A stretch of DNA of 64,000 nt, taken from contig NC_063272.1 of assembly GCF_910591885.1 (NCBI RefSeq), positions 11,544,364 through 11,608,363 on the forward strand. The letters are read 5' to 3'. Below are positions 1 to 12,026 of the stretch, piece after piece. The notes beneath the pieces were generated by a model. The model was given only the letters and a program-made list of their open reading frames with translations, did not search any database and was not told the DNA's origin. The stretch is from Bombus terrestris. Its lineage: Eukaryota > Arthropoda > Insecta > Hymenoptera > Apidae. The position numbers and the translations under genes are program-made. Each line of letters starts with the position of its first letter. Position 1 is the first letter of the stretch.

Positions 1-2100
1 AATATCACAAATCGAAAGCTGAAAATACTTTGCACCTAAATAATTCAAACCAAACTTATCGAATCATTCACTGACCAATAATGTTATGAAGATAACCAGT
101 TATGAAGATTACTTAGAAGAAATCTTCGATTTCCATTTTATCGTAAGAAACGGACAAATCGATGGGAAACGTGGAATCGAGCGATGTACGCAACTAGGAA
201 TTGATCAATCGAGCATGAAAAAAGACAGAATCAAGGAAACTGTCAATCGCGAATCGAAGTCGCTAGGTGTGAGCGGTGCACCGATGGAAGACCGCGAAGT
301 GCCGCGGTGCGACCGCAATGCATTCGCGGCTTCGCCGGTACACCAGCAATCACAATGTCACAAATGCTAGTCGGCCGCCATGCCGTTAGGTTCACCGGAG
401 GGCAATAACCCAGCCAGCTAAACTTATTTAGAATAGCGTATCGCCCACCAACAGCCGGCCGATCGACTCGATCCAGAGTGCACAATACAACGCTGTTGCC
501 GTTGCCGCAACGCGATCGGTTCCTTTTTTTCCTTTCCCTCGTTCGCTCGTTCTGAAGACCTTTCTCGCGTCCTCCGATACAATTCGTTCATTCTTTATTC
601 CGATTCATCGCGCGGTGACCAATTACTTTCGCTTGGTGAAATCGATTAATCGATCGATCGATCCATCCATCGTATAGATTTGGTTGAACGTCGACGAAAT
701 AATGTAGGCGAGTAATGTAAATCAATCGCGAAGTTGCATCCAAAGAATTAGGTTAAAAGAGAAGGTCGATATCGGGGCACGGCAACTCGAAACAGCGACA
801 AACGTCGATCGGTTCGAACGCTGGCGACAATTTCCATAAAAACGCGAAACAATTGTCGCCATGAAAAATGTATTCCCGGGAATAAGCGACGGACAGAGTC
901 GTGGCAAATGGCACTGTTTTTACCCAGCCAATCAGATATGGCTGGGGAAAGGAGGTTTTTCGCTGTGTTTCACACGATACGGCCTTAAAAATTACAGTGT
1001 AGACTTGTTTTTCGCGCGGACGTGTTCGTTTAACTCTTTGGCAGTAAAATATATTCATGGTAAAGTATAATTATGATAAAATGCGGAGAATTGAAAATTG
1101 ACGATTCAGAGATCAAGAAACCAATAATATCGAATTTTAATATACTCTCGGTCGATTTTTTTGACGAATACTAAATTCTACTTGTTATTAATTCTACAAC
1201 AAATTAGGGAGTATCGTATTCGATCGTTAATACGTTACCAACATTCGCTACTGTTAACGTTAAGTAATATAAATAATATAGTAAGTAAATAAATACATAA
1301 TTCAATATTGCTAACCGCGTTACGTACGATGACATTTAGAGCGCGAAAATAATGCCTACTATACTTTCCATCGAATCTCTTTCAGCTAGCATAGTAAAAG
1401 AGTAAACGTTCCGTGAACAGAACGATCGACCGGATTGTGAAAGAACGTACTCGCTATTGCCACAGATTCGCGACACGGTATCGAATGTCAATAATTCCGC
1501 GAATGATTTCGCGTCAATCATACTAGCTTCCGGCTGGAAAGCATTGGAGGGTCGTTGATCGGTCACTTCCTGCACGGACTGCATTCCGATCCGACTCCTT
1601 TCGCCGGATCTATGCGCTCCGAGTTATTAACTGCTACGGGGCAGGGGTAGGGATCGGAGAGATGGAGATTGCCGAGTTTCTCGGCTGCTAAACGAGATCT
1701 AGATTTTCCTGCGCTTGGCACAACTGTCACGTAGGAATGCCATTTCGCAGGCCTGCAGCCTTTAGATCCCTTGATATTCTATCCCCGCGGATCGCCGCTA
1801 TGTTCGACTGTGTGTTCCGAACCACCGCCAGACGTTTCTTCCTGCTCTTTGGCTGAAAATCTCGGGAAAAAATGCTGTCTCTGCCTGTTTGGTTGGACTC
1901 TGTTGTAAATCCTAATCGGAGCATGCGAGCCGATCTTTGACTCGGGCGTTTATCTCTTCCCTCTGACGGCGATGCAAAGGAAATGCGTTCAAGCGGTCGT
2001 GACAATTTAGCGCGACTTCTATCTTGCGCCGTGAATTCATGCTACGAATGGAGTTCAAAGGCAGACGTCTAATTCGAGCGTAACCGAACCGTCAGGTTAT
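1..2100. other. Non-coding stretch with two GC-richer islands
   Basis: No recognisable gene is seen. Positions of about 240-560 and 1500-2100 are GC- and CpG-richer, and 1070-1330 is AT-rich. A short run of ATCGATCGATCG-type sequence lies at about 640-670. Open frames here are short and match no family I know; the one with a true ATG and ordinary amino-acid composition is listed separately. Intergenic or intronic DNA is the most likely reading. Confidence 0.5.
1336..1584 (-). other. Weak coding-like ORF, 82 codons, unrecognised
   Basis: An ATG-initiated minus-strand frame of 82 codons ends in TAA. Its amino-acid composition is ordinary rather than repeat-derived, and 25 of 82 codons begin with G, a mild excess. 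About 46 nt upstream of the ATG is a long pyrimidine tract ending in CAG, like a 3' splice site, but the frame has two stops directly after that site. No domain, signal peptide or membrane segment is evident. It could be a chance ORF, and a frame of this length is not unexpected in 64 kb. No function is proposed. Confidence 0.12.
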
Positions 2101-2119
2101 ATCACGGATATAATTTATT

Positions 2120-2300
2120 CGAGTAACGGAGAAGAGGGAGGGAAGAAGAAGAGAATGATGGAGACAGAAGAGAGGAAGAGAGAGACTCGTAAAAGATATC
2201 CGGCACGTTCCGAAGCAACGACCGAACGTAAAATATTTCACGTCAGACAAGAAGTGAGGAAAGACCGTGGAAGAGACAGCAGGACGCTTCGGTATGGGAA
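2120..2300. repeat. Purine-rich (GA/AGA) low-complexity tract
   Basis: The plus strand is dominated by G and A in imperfect GAAGAG, GGAAGA and AGAGAG words. The strand asymmetry removes stop codons and produces spurious acidic or basic frames. No gene is supported. Confidence 0.7.
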
Positions 2301-2471
2301 AGGTATAGCGGAAGGTTAGGAAGGAGAGCTGGCAGCGAGCAGTATACAGGACAATATTATCGCACGATACGATCTCAGATGCTAGCTAGGCCTCTTAGGC
2401 ATGTCACATTGCAAACAGTGGACAATGAGGCTATTGTTGCTGTATAATGGTCGTTCGCGACCTTACGTGGC

Positions 2472-2530
2472 CTCTTCCTCTTCTTCTTCTTCTTCTTCTT
2501 CTACTTCTTCTTCACCTTCATCCTCCTCGA
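2472..2530. repeat. (TTC)n trinucleotide microsatellite
   Basis: An imperfect TTC/CTC array with the purest core near 2477-2510, interrupted by TAC, CAC and TCA units. The serine-rich and leucine-rich plus frames and the glutamate-rich minus frame across it are products of the repeat. Confidence 0.9.
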
Positions 2531-2539
2531 TCTCGCGGC

Positions 2540-5300
2540 CCCAACTCGAAAGACTACGCTCCACCGTACGCCCTGCTTTCTTCGCGCGAAATAAATATCG
2601 GTCCGTTTGACCAATGGATGGGTGGAAAGTAACTGACGTGAAACGAACGAACGAGATGAATGTACGAATGGGCCTTGTTTCCAACGACTTTACGCCACGG
2701 ATGATTTGTATCTTTCGTTATCATCGCAACGTGAAACGTATATGCATAGTCTTCTGTTTTTCGAGTTATTGTTTTCTACGATTTACGCCAGAAGTATGAT
2801 ACATAATGGGCAAATGAATTTATTTGTGGTTGGAAATAGAACGTCTGAAAGATTGTCGGATTAACGAGCGTATGTGGGTCATTTGATAAATTCTCGAAAT
2901 GGAATAGAAAGCCGATCTATCGTTTCTCAGCATATTATTATATTTCGATCTTTAAATATATCAATATACCTATACCAGCAATACATCAAGCTTTAAGTGG
3001 ATACGCGTGTACCAAGGATGCTCAAAAGTCATTATACCGCGACGAAACTCCGGCTCGTCAAGACAATAAAATATTCATCAGCGGCTTCCTTAATTTCGTT
3101 ATATGATAAAAATTTCATTTCAGGAAGAAATATTTTCAATCGTGGGAACAGATAAAAGCTTGAGACAGCCAGATTTGGTGAATGAGGTGAATGTGGTAAT
3201 AAATCGTTCTTCTTTCCATAGATTTTTTATAAGGACGTGTATTCTCGATAAAAGAGTCTCCTTTAAATTTGATTTTGCGCCATGTAACAGAATGATTTGT
3301 TGTACTATAGTTATTCGGATGACAAATCTGGTAAACTAAAAGTATCACAGCTTCTACTACGGATTTGTATCTTATACCGAGATCTTTCGAAACGACCCAT
3401 GTTTTTACCTTTATATTTTACTTCTTCTAATCTGAATTGAGAACGACCATGCACCGTTACGATATCGCCGAAACGCTCTAATTTTCTTATAGTCCTCCAA
3501 GCAGTATAATGAACGATGACATTAAACGTGGACATGGACAATGCTAATTACTGACAGAAGCAAGACTCGACTGAAAAGTCTACGATAATTTTTGCAATTG
3601 TAATTAGCTTTTTCTTATATCCAATCAAATGTACATTTATTTCGTCATTCTCACACACCGTTTACTTTTAATCCTGTCCATGTATTATGTCTGACCTATA
3701 GCTATTATATGTATTTTAAACTACTCTACCTCAAAATCTACTTCTTTTTTTACTGTTATCGCGCCACACGTATACGTAACCATAAACCGATGACTGATTT
3801 ACGGTGTACAAGGAGTAGAAACAATAAATTTTCTAAACGGTTATTCTCGAAGCACATTCCAGCCGATACGACGCGAAATTCCACGCGCAAACATTTTCAT
3901 TAAAGAATCACGGCGCAAGTCGCCGGTTTATTACCATCGCGAACGATCTAGGCGGTTAGTTCAATCCTTATCGTCCCGACGGTCTCTCAACCTCGTTACA
4001 AAGGAAATTATTTTATTCGTAGAACGACGCCGCAAGTACTATCGTAATAATGGACAGTGAACGATCAAAGTGCACGGTCGCTATGCACGCGGCATGCTAC
4101 AAAGCAACGTTGCGAGAACCCCTTGGAATTCCTCTCTGATGTCTGTCAGTCACTCTTAATTTACGGCGATAGCGGAACGTTGCAGTTAGACGGCCCAGGT
4201 AACCCTATCGAGGTGCAACGATGTCACGACTGCCTTTGGATGAAAAGCTAAGTACTTACTTGAGAACACCGTCCACCGCATTGATAATAGCGATACATTC
4301 ACCGTTTCGCCATGTAACAAGATGCTGCGGAGCAACAATCGCCGCAATTGACCGTCGCCCTCGAAGATCTACCAGTAAGAAGCTCCACAACCATTTTTTC
4401 CACTAATAGCTTACGAAAAAGAGATTTGTAGAAAAATCGATCGTTTATACAGACACCTGTAGGAATATTTTGCATTGTCTACTGGATATAGGATCAGTTT
4501 TCATCGTATGTCTATCTGAACATTATTCCATGATTAAGTAATTTTGTTTACGACAATATTCTTTGGATAATTATTCGTTATTGTTAACACACTTCATAAA
4601 TCCGATTGAAGACTACACAACAAGTTGTATTTTCTATTTTCTAAAGAAAAGCCACGGTTGCTTCATCGACAAAGAAAATTCTTAGAAAATATTATTTTAT
4701 TCGATGTAACGATTATGGCCACGAGGCTAGTCAATTGCTAATTACGCGTTATTTATTTCGATTCGTTGACCCGTTTATCGATAACGATAGAAGAATCCAG
4801 TCATTCCATTGCACAATTACGACGCGACGTGGACAATTTCAAAATAGGAATCGCTTTTAGTTTAATGCGACTGGTTGAAGAAGCAGCTTAAATATACAGC
4901 TATATATAACTGTTTCTATGAATTAGAAGCTTGTTGACTTTCAATTTGAGCTACCTTAAAGGTACTCGAGCTAATGCTATAGAAAACTGCGTAAAAATAA
5001 CCAACGCTTAAAAAGTACAACTGCATTCCACAATGAGTTAATGGCAAATTTCTCTGATTTCCAATGTAAGATAATAATTACCGACTGCATAAAGCCTTAA
5101 CACGCTCAATTACATAATTCTAAATCAGCTGGAAGACGAGTCTCGAAGATTAACAACTTGAACAAATTTAAGTCCCATCATCAACTTTTCCTTCTATTGG
5201 CAGTCTACGAGTATGTACGCTTGATCCAAACGCACGACGTAATAAACTACACCGAATGATTTGTACGCGGTACACATTGTACCTTTAAACCTGCTGTAAC
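2540..5300. other. AT-rich non-coding stretch
   Basis: Mostly AT-rich sequence with a modestly GC-richer part at about 3900-4400. No ORF beyond about 80 codons reads like a protein, and no RNA gene, terminal inverted repeat or array was found. It is best described as intergenic or intronic DNA. Confidence 0.5.
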
Positions 5301-5860
5301 GTTCCTCGCCGTTTCAGAGACCAAAGGAAGTCACCGTGCAACGTGCAGTTAACTCTAAAAGCTTGCTTTTTTCTTTCAATTATTCAGTCGGATGTAGATT
5401 TCAGGTGGTAACAGGCAAACTACTCGTCGAAGGAGGTCGATGTCGACGACTTCGACGAAGGTCACGCCTCGCTGCGTAGGCTCGTTAATAATTTGCGATC
5501 GCTAATTTGCGATCATTGTCCGCACGCGATATCCTGGTCGAGCTTTGCGTTTACGTAGGGTAGATACGACCGAATAGCTGGCTATCCGCTTGCGTTGCCC
5601 GCTCCGTAATTGCGCGCGTGCACTTGTGTGCCAAGACGCTTAACCGAAAGTGCAACGTCTAATTTTCCACTTAACCAACCAATGCAAACTTTGGCGCGGC
5701 CAGTGGAGCCTCTGTTTGCCTGACAATTACGCGTTCAGAGGAAACGCTGGGACTAGCAATCGCCGAATTAATACGGTTAACGAAGTGTCGAAAAGATACA
5801 TAGCTACTGCTCTCGTGCCCTCATCACGGTGTTTAGCTATTCCGATAGTCAGGGGATAGA
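5300..5860. other. GC/CpG-rich island, non-coding
   Basis: The island contains GTCGA-type clustered CpG words at about 5425-5470 and a repeated TTTGCGATC at about 5490-5515. No credible coding frame is present. It could be a regulatory island in an otherwise AT-rich region, but nothing in the sequence proves that. Confidence 0.4.
5645..5707. repeat. Short duplicated element, copy 1
   Basis: This segment contains AAAGTGCAACGTCTAATTTT followed by a match to TTAACCAAC and CAAACTTTGGC. It is closely matched at 6683-6742, about 1.04 kb away in the same orientation. The surrounding bases are much less similar. It may be a short dispersed repeat or a duplicated conserved non-coding element. Confidence 0.7.
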
Positions 5861-5869
5861 AAAGAAGTG

Positions 5870-6660
5870 TTACGAGAAAACACGTTTTTAATGAGTTTCA
5901 GTGACGAATTAAGATGAAATTAATACAGAAACGACAAATTTTTGGATTCTAAATAGAAAATGGACTTGAATGGAATTGAATAAATGTTATCAAATATGAT
6001 GAAATCATGGAATTATTGTTCTATTACTATTATTATATTGACTCTCCCATTTTTGATATTTGTCAAATAGTTGTCTGTCATTTTCCCACCTATTACATGA
6101 AGAATAAGTAATTTATGTATGTATACATATATATATAATTTAAGCTTCTAATAAAATTCTTCATAATGCTTCATACATAATGCATAATTTTAATTTCTCA
6201 TTAGGATGTAATAATGCCCCGTTTGAAAAAGTTGCAATAGTTTCTTTAAAAAAAATGATTTATCTTTTAATATTTCTTTAAGAAGACTAAAAGTAAAAAT
6301 TCACGTATAATAGTTATTTTCTATACACTATCTTCTTCGCTCAATACACGATATTTCCTTCTATCTACATGCAGAGTGCACTATAGAACAGCAACAACAG
6401 TTTCAAAAAGAAAAAGTATCAAACACTTTTTCTCCGTGAACTATTTTTACCGAAATACATATGTACAAAACACGGTATGCATTTTCATTGTATGTATTTA
6501 ATATACGAAGATGTTTAAGCAATTGATGATTAGGATGAAACGCTCAACCGGCTCAACAGAATTCTTAAGCAGCGGCTAAGTATTACAGCGGCTGTTACAC
6601 GGTACTTTGCTACGCCAGTCTTTCCGTTTATCACAATTTAATTAAATTCACGCCAACACT
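5870..6660. other. AT-rich stretch, nothing recognised
   Basis: Strongly AT-rich, with a short TA/TG-rich patch at about 6118-6138 and an A-run near 6247-6254. No coding frame, RNA gene or transposon end is recognisable. Confidence 0.5.
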
Positions 6661-6682
6661 AACGCCGCAGGAAGGCGTAATC

Positions 6683-6742
6683 CAAAGTGCAACGTTTAAT
6701 TTTCCAGTTAACTAACGAGTGTAAACTTTGGCTCGCCACTCC
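6683..6742. repeat. Short duplicated element, copy 2
   Basis: This is the second copy of the element at 5645-5707, with AAAGTGCAACGTTTAATTTT and then TTAACTAAC and TAAACTTTGGC. The two copies differ by scattered substitutions over about 60 bases, with essentially no gaps in the core. Confidence 0.7.
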
Positions 6743-6744
6743 GC

Positions 6745-8260
6745 CAAGATCATTGCGCGCTCTTCAATATTTGTCGAGCAATCCGCTGGCATGCTGCTGA
6801 ATAAAAAAAAAAAGCACGCGATTATATCGGCTCTTACGTACGCTACCAAGAACAGGAATTTTTTCCGCGAATTTATTGACCTCGTTTTTACGAGTCTTAG
6901 ATACTTTTTGTATCGTGCTCGAGGTTTAGTACAGAGTCGCCGCTGTGACAAAGTACGCTTTAAAACACATAGAACCTGTTTATTATGGAAACCGTTTAGA
7001 AGGAATACGAAGATTATTCGATTAGAAGTAGTATTGGTATGATATTGCTTGTAAAAGAAGCACGTAGATGTGTAATGAATTCTGTGAGATAAAACATTGT
7101 ATATCGATTCGTTTCTCTTACATTTCCTTGCAGTTTTATTTTATTTCAATCTCTTCGATTTAGAAGGATATTGCTTGCACAAAGCTAGAATTTTGATATA
7201 CAATAGTAACATAATTCTTTTCTCATTATATGTATTCTTGTCTCTTTTTGTTATTACTCGTAAGATTCGTATGTATTATATCGAAATAAATATTTGTAAC
7301 TAAGTATCTACGCGCCTTTATGTTTTTATGAACACGATTGAGAAAATGAATCTGATTCGCATATTAAAAATTGTAACTACTATATTTCATAAGCAGTGAT
7401 TACGAGAAGTACTTGCAAATATCCTTATTGTCCGATGAAGCGACCTTTTATCAGATTCTACGTTTCAGTTTCGTTGTATCAAATTCGTTTACCTATACGA
7501 AAACAGTATATAGTAATTAATTAGAATACAAATATGTACCTACTATAGTTAATACAATGCTGTGCAAATATTATCCACTATATTAAATGCATTCTCAATA
7601 TTTTTGTACATTTAAATTTCTCAGAAATGTCTAAAAATCCGTCCTCCAATAATTTCCTATATTTCATATATTATTGTCTATACCTGTCAACAAATCTATA
7701 ATATTAATTTTAATTAAAAAAACATTCCTTATCAGTCAGATTTATCGAAAGCGATTAACCGTTTCATCGAACCACACTTTAAGCATTACCACCTCTTCAT
7801 ATTTCGATTTCAAAAAATAATTCACCCTGCCACAAAATGATCCACCCCTGTACAAACGATGCACAGAGTAATTACATTACAACAGCATCCATCCCTTTAG
7901 TTAATCCGAAGGATTGATCGATCGTATCCGTGTCCGAGGCATATTTAATCAAATTCACGAGCGGAGCGGCATTACTCGCAGCAGGCTTACCAAGTTACAA
8001 AGGTAAACCGTACACGGTCTTTCTTGTCTAGCCTTATATCTCGCAGGACCTGAACCCCTCTCGACGAAGGGCTTCGTAGGGCATTACTCTGGTAAGCCTG
8101 ACTTGGCAAGCAGATCCCGCGGGTTACAGTTAATTGGCTTCGGCGCGTTCAGGCGAGGACGTGTGCACTGTGCACCTATCCTCGGTGCAACGCATGCACG
8201 CATCCGATGCAAGCGCATGCATCCACACAGCATCGAGATGAACCAACCACTCTCCCTATA
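6745..8260. other. AT-rich non-coding stretch grading into a GC-richer part
   Basis: AT-rich to about 7780, then GC-richer from about 7900. Frames in it are short and unrecognised. A 68-codon AT-driven hydrophobic frame at 7097-7303 looks like a composition artefact. No RNA gene was found. Confidence 0.5.
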
Positions 8261-8262
8261 TG

Positions 8263-8344
8263 CATACATATGTATTATACATACATATATATATGTGTGT
8301 ATGTATATATATATATCTTCCTCTCTCTTTCTTTTTCCCTCTTC

Positions 8345-8382
<38 letters not shown>
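8263..8382. repeat. Compound microsatellite: (TA/TG)n followed by (TC)n
   Basis: Alternating TACATATG, TATATATA and TGTGTATG sequence at about 8263-8316 is followed by a TC/TTC-rich bridge. A nearly pure (TC)n run of about 37 bases follows at 8346-8382. The 154-codon plus frame across this block (8103-8567) is held open by the repeat. Confidence 0.9.
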
Positions 8383-8384
<2 letters not shown>

Positions 8385-8399
8385 AGGTGTACACACCAG

Positions 8400-9550
8400 A
8401 GTCATTCACAAGGCGTGCACGTGTTTTGCCGCGTTTGCTTGACTGGCGAGATCAAAAGCCATTACTCGACGATGGTCACGTTGTTAACGGACTTTTTTTC
8501 ACGCCGTCGTTACTCGACGCTTAACGGCGACACGACGCGTTCTAATCGAATTACACGCACACGATGACCCAGAGAGATATCGTCAAGGCATTGCTATTAC
8601 CCAAGGATTCGCGCGAACTAATAGCCCCGCGCCCAAGATTTCCGGTGCGGCGAGCGTTTCCACCGCGTTTATCCAGTTGACAACGTCGGTATCGATGTTG
8701 CGATATCTTTGGGACGCGGCTCCGTACAGTTTATTCGTTCTGTCAATCACGTTAATTAATTATCTGTTTAGCAAACCGAAAGGGCAATTTTCTGCTGCGC
8801 GATTATCACGCTTGTCACGGCTTATCCTTCGCTCGAGATTACGGTGAACGCTGGCGAGACCGAGCACAGAGGGCACGACTCTTACCATAAGGAGGCGTTA
8901 ATACACGCGGCTGTCGAACAAACGCTGTGGAATACGTGCTCGAAGCTGGTTACACGCCGGTGTACGTGTGTATGTATAGAAAGTGATCGGCCCCGTAGGG
9001 AGGGACGAGAGATCATGAGAAAATGATTGCCCCCTTTCATGCGGCGCGCTGCAAACTCAACCAGTCGTGACCCGTCATTGGAAATCAAAGATGGACTATG
9101 GCAGGTCCTTAGAGAACGCCGCAGGAAGAATGAGTTTGCGCATTATTCAATCTGCACGTTAGTTTTCTCCTTCGAATGGAATTTTATTAAAGAGAATCGC
9201 GAATTCGTGTGTCATATTTAATGCAAAAGTAAGCTGGGGTTACCTGAGTCGAACTACGTAATTTGGTTATGAACAATTTTTAAACGATTTACGTATCGAA
9301 AACAGATTACTCAACTCGTTATTAACGATGAGATAAACGGTGGGATATATTGTAAATTCTTCGCAATTATAGAAGCGAAATGTTCTAAAATATAAGAACC
9401 TACAAATGCGAAGCTAATAAATATTCCAGTAACTTAAATTCGCGTTCAAAATCTTCGTGGCAGAAATACGAATCAAATACTTGATCGATCAAAGAGATTA
9501 ATCCATCACCCGCAACAAAAACTTTCCCAACTTTAATTCAACATATCCTA
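8400..9550. other. GC-richer non-coding stretch
   Basis: CpG-rich to about 9180, then AT-rich. It holds several 60-70-codon overlapping frames on both strands, none recognisable. A few AG|GT-type words occur without adjoining pyrimidine tracts. No gene is called. Confidence 0.45.
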
Positions 9551-9620
9551 TCAACATCGTGGCTGGTAAAAACGAAGACGTCTTGCCACCATTCAACACG
9601 AACGTCGATGCAACGAATCT

Positions 9621-9821
9621 TCACGCAAGAATATGCTCGGAGAGTTGGAGCGCCGGCATCGTGATCTTCAACTCCAGCGAAGCACGTCCGATGGCCAGAT
9701 CGACATTGTACTCATCGACGTGCAAAAACGCTGCCTCGGCAACGGCAGCTTTATAAGTCTCGTTCTCGTCGTCAAGCCAGGCACGAGTCGCTATTTCACC
9801 GGGAGAGGCGTTCTTTCGCAC
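9621..9821 (-). other. Coding-like ORF or exon candidate, unrecognised
   Basis: A minus-strand frame of 66 codons ending in TGA at its low-coordinate end. 28 of 66 codons begin with G, well above what the base composition predicts and typical of real coding sequence. The peptide is balanced and acidic, with runs such as WLDDENETYKAAVAEAAF and VDEYNVDLAIGRASLELKI, and shows no low complexity. The upstream context offers possible 3' splice AGs but no strong pyrimidine tract. I recognise no family. It could be a terminal exon, a pseudogene fragment or chance. The surrounding 9550-10000 island is GC-rich, and two plus-strand frames are open across the same bases, which weakens the case. Confidence 0.25.
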
Positions 9822-9989
9822 CGAATAAAAGGTCCGGTCGAGCGAGGCGTTCTCGTTTCATGAACAAATAAAGGGTAACGGTGAAACGGCCGCGTGACGT
9901 CGTTAACTTCTCCGCAACGAAGAAGATCCGCAAGCTGCGCCGCGAAGTCGCAGCGAGGCGAGGGTGTGATTTCAAGCGAACTTCCACAC

Positions 9990-11515
9990 GCGAAACTGCT
10001 CTACCTTCTAACCCTTCTCATAAGTACTTGAACATTTACAGTGTAATAAGACTGACGAATCATTAGGAAGTTCGTGCCTTTAAGAATTATTATATCCTTC
10101 AGAACTTACACCGCGAAGTACTCATACGTTGGACATTGGTGGTAACAAAGAAACTTATGAATTTCACGTAATGAAATAAATTTCTCTTTGTTTATAATCA
10201 TTGTGTATTGTGGTTTGGACAATAGTATTATTATATACAGCTTGTATATAATATATACCGTATAAGCTAAGATACAGCCTGACAAAGATAAGCAGATGTT
10301 CGCATATTTTCGAACAGTCTAAAATGTCGAAAAATTTGACAAAGATCGCTTTTGTTACGAGCTTCTCAATTTTTATTCGTCTTCAAATATTGCTATCTTA
10401 AAAATCAGTAGCCGTCCAGATAGCAGAAGATACATTAGGTAGCTTGGATACATCATTTTCCTTTTAAAAGAAAAAAAAAGAAGGAAAGGCGTTTCTAATC
10501 ACTTTCGCCGGGCGCAATTTAAAAGAAAAATTCCGATACAAAAGGTTCGTAAATGGAAAACTACCTGCGTTTACAAAAATGCGAAAGTGTCCAAATACTT
10601 ATGGCCAGCAGACTGTATGTATATGTGATTCGGAGCGTGCATTCCGAGCGAATACGCTCGCAAGAAAACAATATTGCTGTTTTACTGTTATTGCATGGTG
10701 GCTCGCTTGCATCAATGCTTGGTCTGCCGCTGAGAACGCACAAACGCGCCGCGGCGTCGTTTTCCTCCGTTTCCAGTGCCTGTTATATCCGACTAGACTC
10801 GGCTGCTTACTTGCTCCCTTTCTTTCTTTATGTCCGGCCAAATGCTTCCTACCTTCTGTGGAATAATTTTCAATGATACGCCTAGGCGATACGGGGCATT
10901 ACGGTTATTGTTTCGCGTTCTAAAATACCGGCAGCGATCCCGGAAACCGAGCTGGATGTTAACGCTCGACGATGCTGCCGCTTTGCTTCTTCGTTTCTGC
11001 ATAGTAAATCGACTAACACGCGGCATTTACCCGATTCTCTGCCCCGACACACGAAATTGTTCTTGTCAGAGTAACGTATGGTGTATGTTGTTTAGAGTCT
11101 CGGCTATAAAGGATGTGTTCTCGCGAAACGAAGCTGGGATATTCTGCGAGTAAAAATAGGGACGAAATGATACGTAAATATAAATTCGTAAATAGTTTGC
11201 TGAAAAGTTACGACAAAATATGGAATAAGAACGAGAACTGACTTTCATGTTCAATAAAGAAAAAAGGAAAACATATCAGTGTTATTTACGTTCCAGAGTA
11301 GAGTGTTGAAGTGCAGAAATTGAATTCACTACGTTGCGAATTTTTTATTGAATTCCTTATTATCGTGCGAAGTTTTCTTTAAAGTTCCACGCGAATAGAA
11401 TCTGATGGTGTAAAGCGATCTTGGATTAGATCGGCACTGAGAGTAACTGTTAGATTGGAACGATACCGTCGACAGTGATATGTCTTTCTCTTCTTTCTTT
11501 CTTATTTTCTTTCCC
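9990..11515. other. Mixed AT-rich and GC-moderate non-coding stretch
   Basis: AT-rich to about 10500, including TATA-rich sequence near 10230-10265. Moderately GC-rich at 10550-11150, with six overlapping unremarkable frames, then AT-rich. No gene or RNA is recognised. Confidence 0.45.
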
Positions 11516-11535
11516 TTTTTTTTTTTTTTTTTTTT
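11516..11535. repeat. Poly(T) run of 20, in a T/C-rich tract
   Basis: Twenty consecutive T preceded by CTTT/TTTC-rich sequence from about 11480. It could be the poly(A) tail of a minus-strand retroposed sequence, but no recognisable element body adjoins it. Confidence 0.8.
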
Positions 11536-11739
11536 GTCTTTGCTGGTAGAATATGCTAGTTTTACAAAAAAGTCTTGAAACACGTACAGTAAATTTATAA
11601 ATTCACCTGGTATTGCAGGATGCAGATAAGATTACTGTTGCATATGTAAGTACGTTATCTGTGTCACAAATTACAGTTATAGAGCCGAGTTTGAATATTA
11701 GATGAGATGGGAATACAGAGCAATTCCGGTATCCGGGTA

Positions 11740-12024
11740 CAGTAGAACCTTGATTATCCGAACTAATCGTAACACACGCTGTCCTGATAATCAAATTTTT
11801 CCGATAATAGAATAACTTTATTTCCATATGAGAGAAGATCATTTATTATAAACTATTTTATAAATATTAATATTAAACGGGAATAAAGACAGTTATATAA
11901 AATGAAACAATTTCTTTCAATTTATAGTTTTGTTACCTAATTATTTTACAGTCGAAATTTTCTATCCATCGATATTCCAATAAACGATCGTTTCGTCGAT
12001 TTTTTAATAATCGACGTTCTACTG
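11740..12024. mobile_element. Pogo/Tigger-like MITE (non-autonomous DNA transposon)
   Basis: The left end is CAGTAGAACCTTGATTATCC. The right end, read on the other strand, is CAGTAGAACGTCGATTATTA. Both are flanked by TA (11738-11739 and 12025-12026), the target duplication of the Tc1/mariner-pogo superfamily. CAGTAGAAC followed by GATTATCC is a known form of pogo/Tigger terminal repeat. The 285-bp interior is AT-rich and has no transposase frame, so mobilisation would need a transposase supplied in trans. A few mismatches between the ends suggest moderate age. Confidence 0.82.
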
Positions 12025-12026
12025 TA

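Noticed and set aside
2463..2684. Glutamate-rich minus frame and serine/leucine-rich plus frames
   Set aside because: These are translations of the (TTC)n microsatellite.
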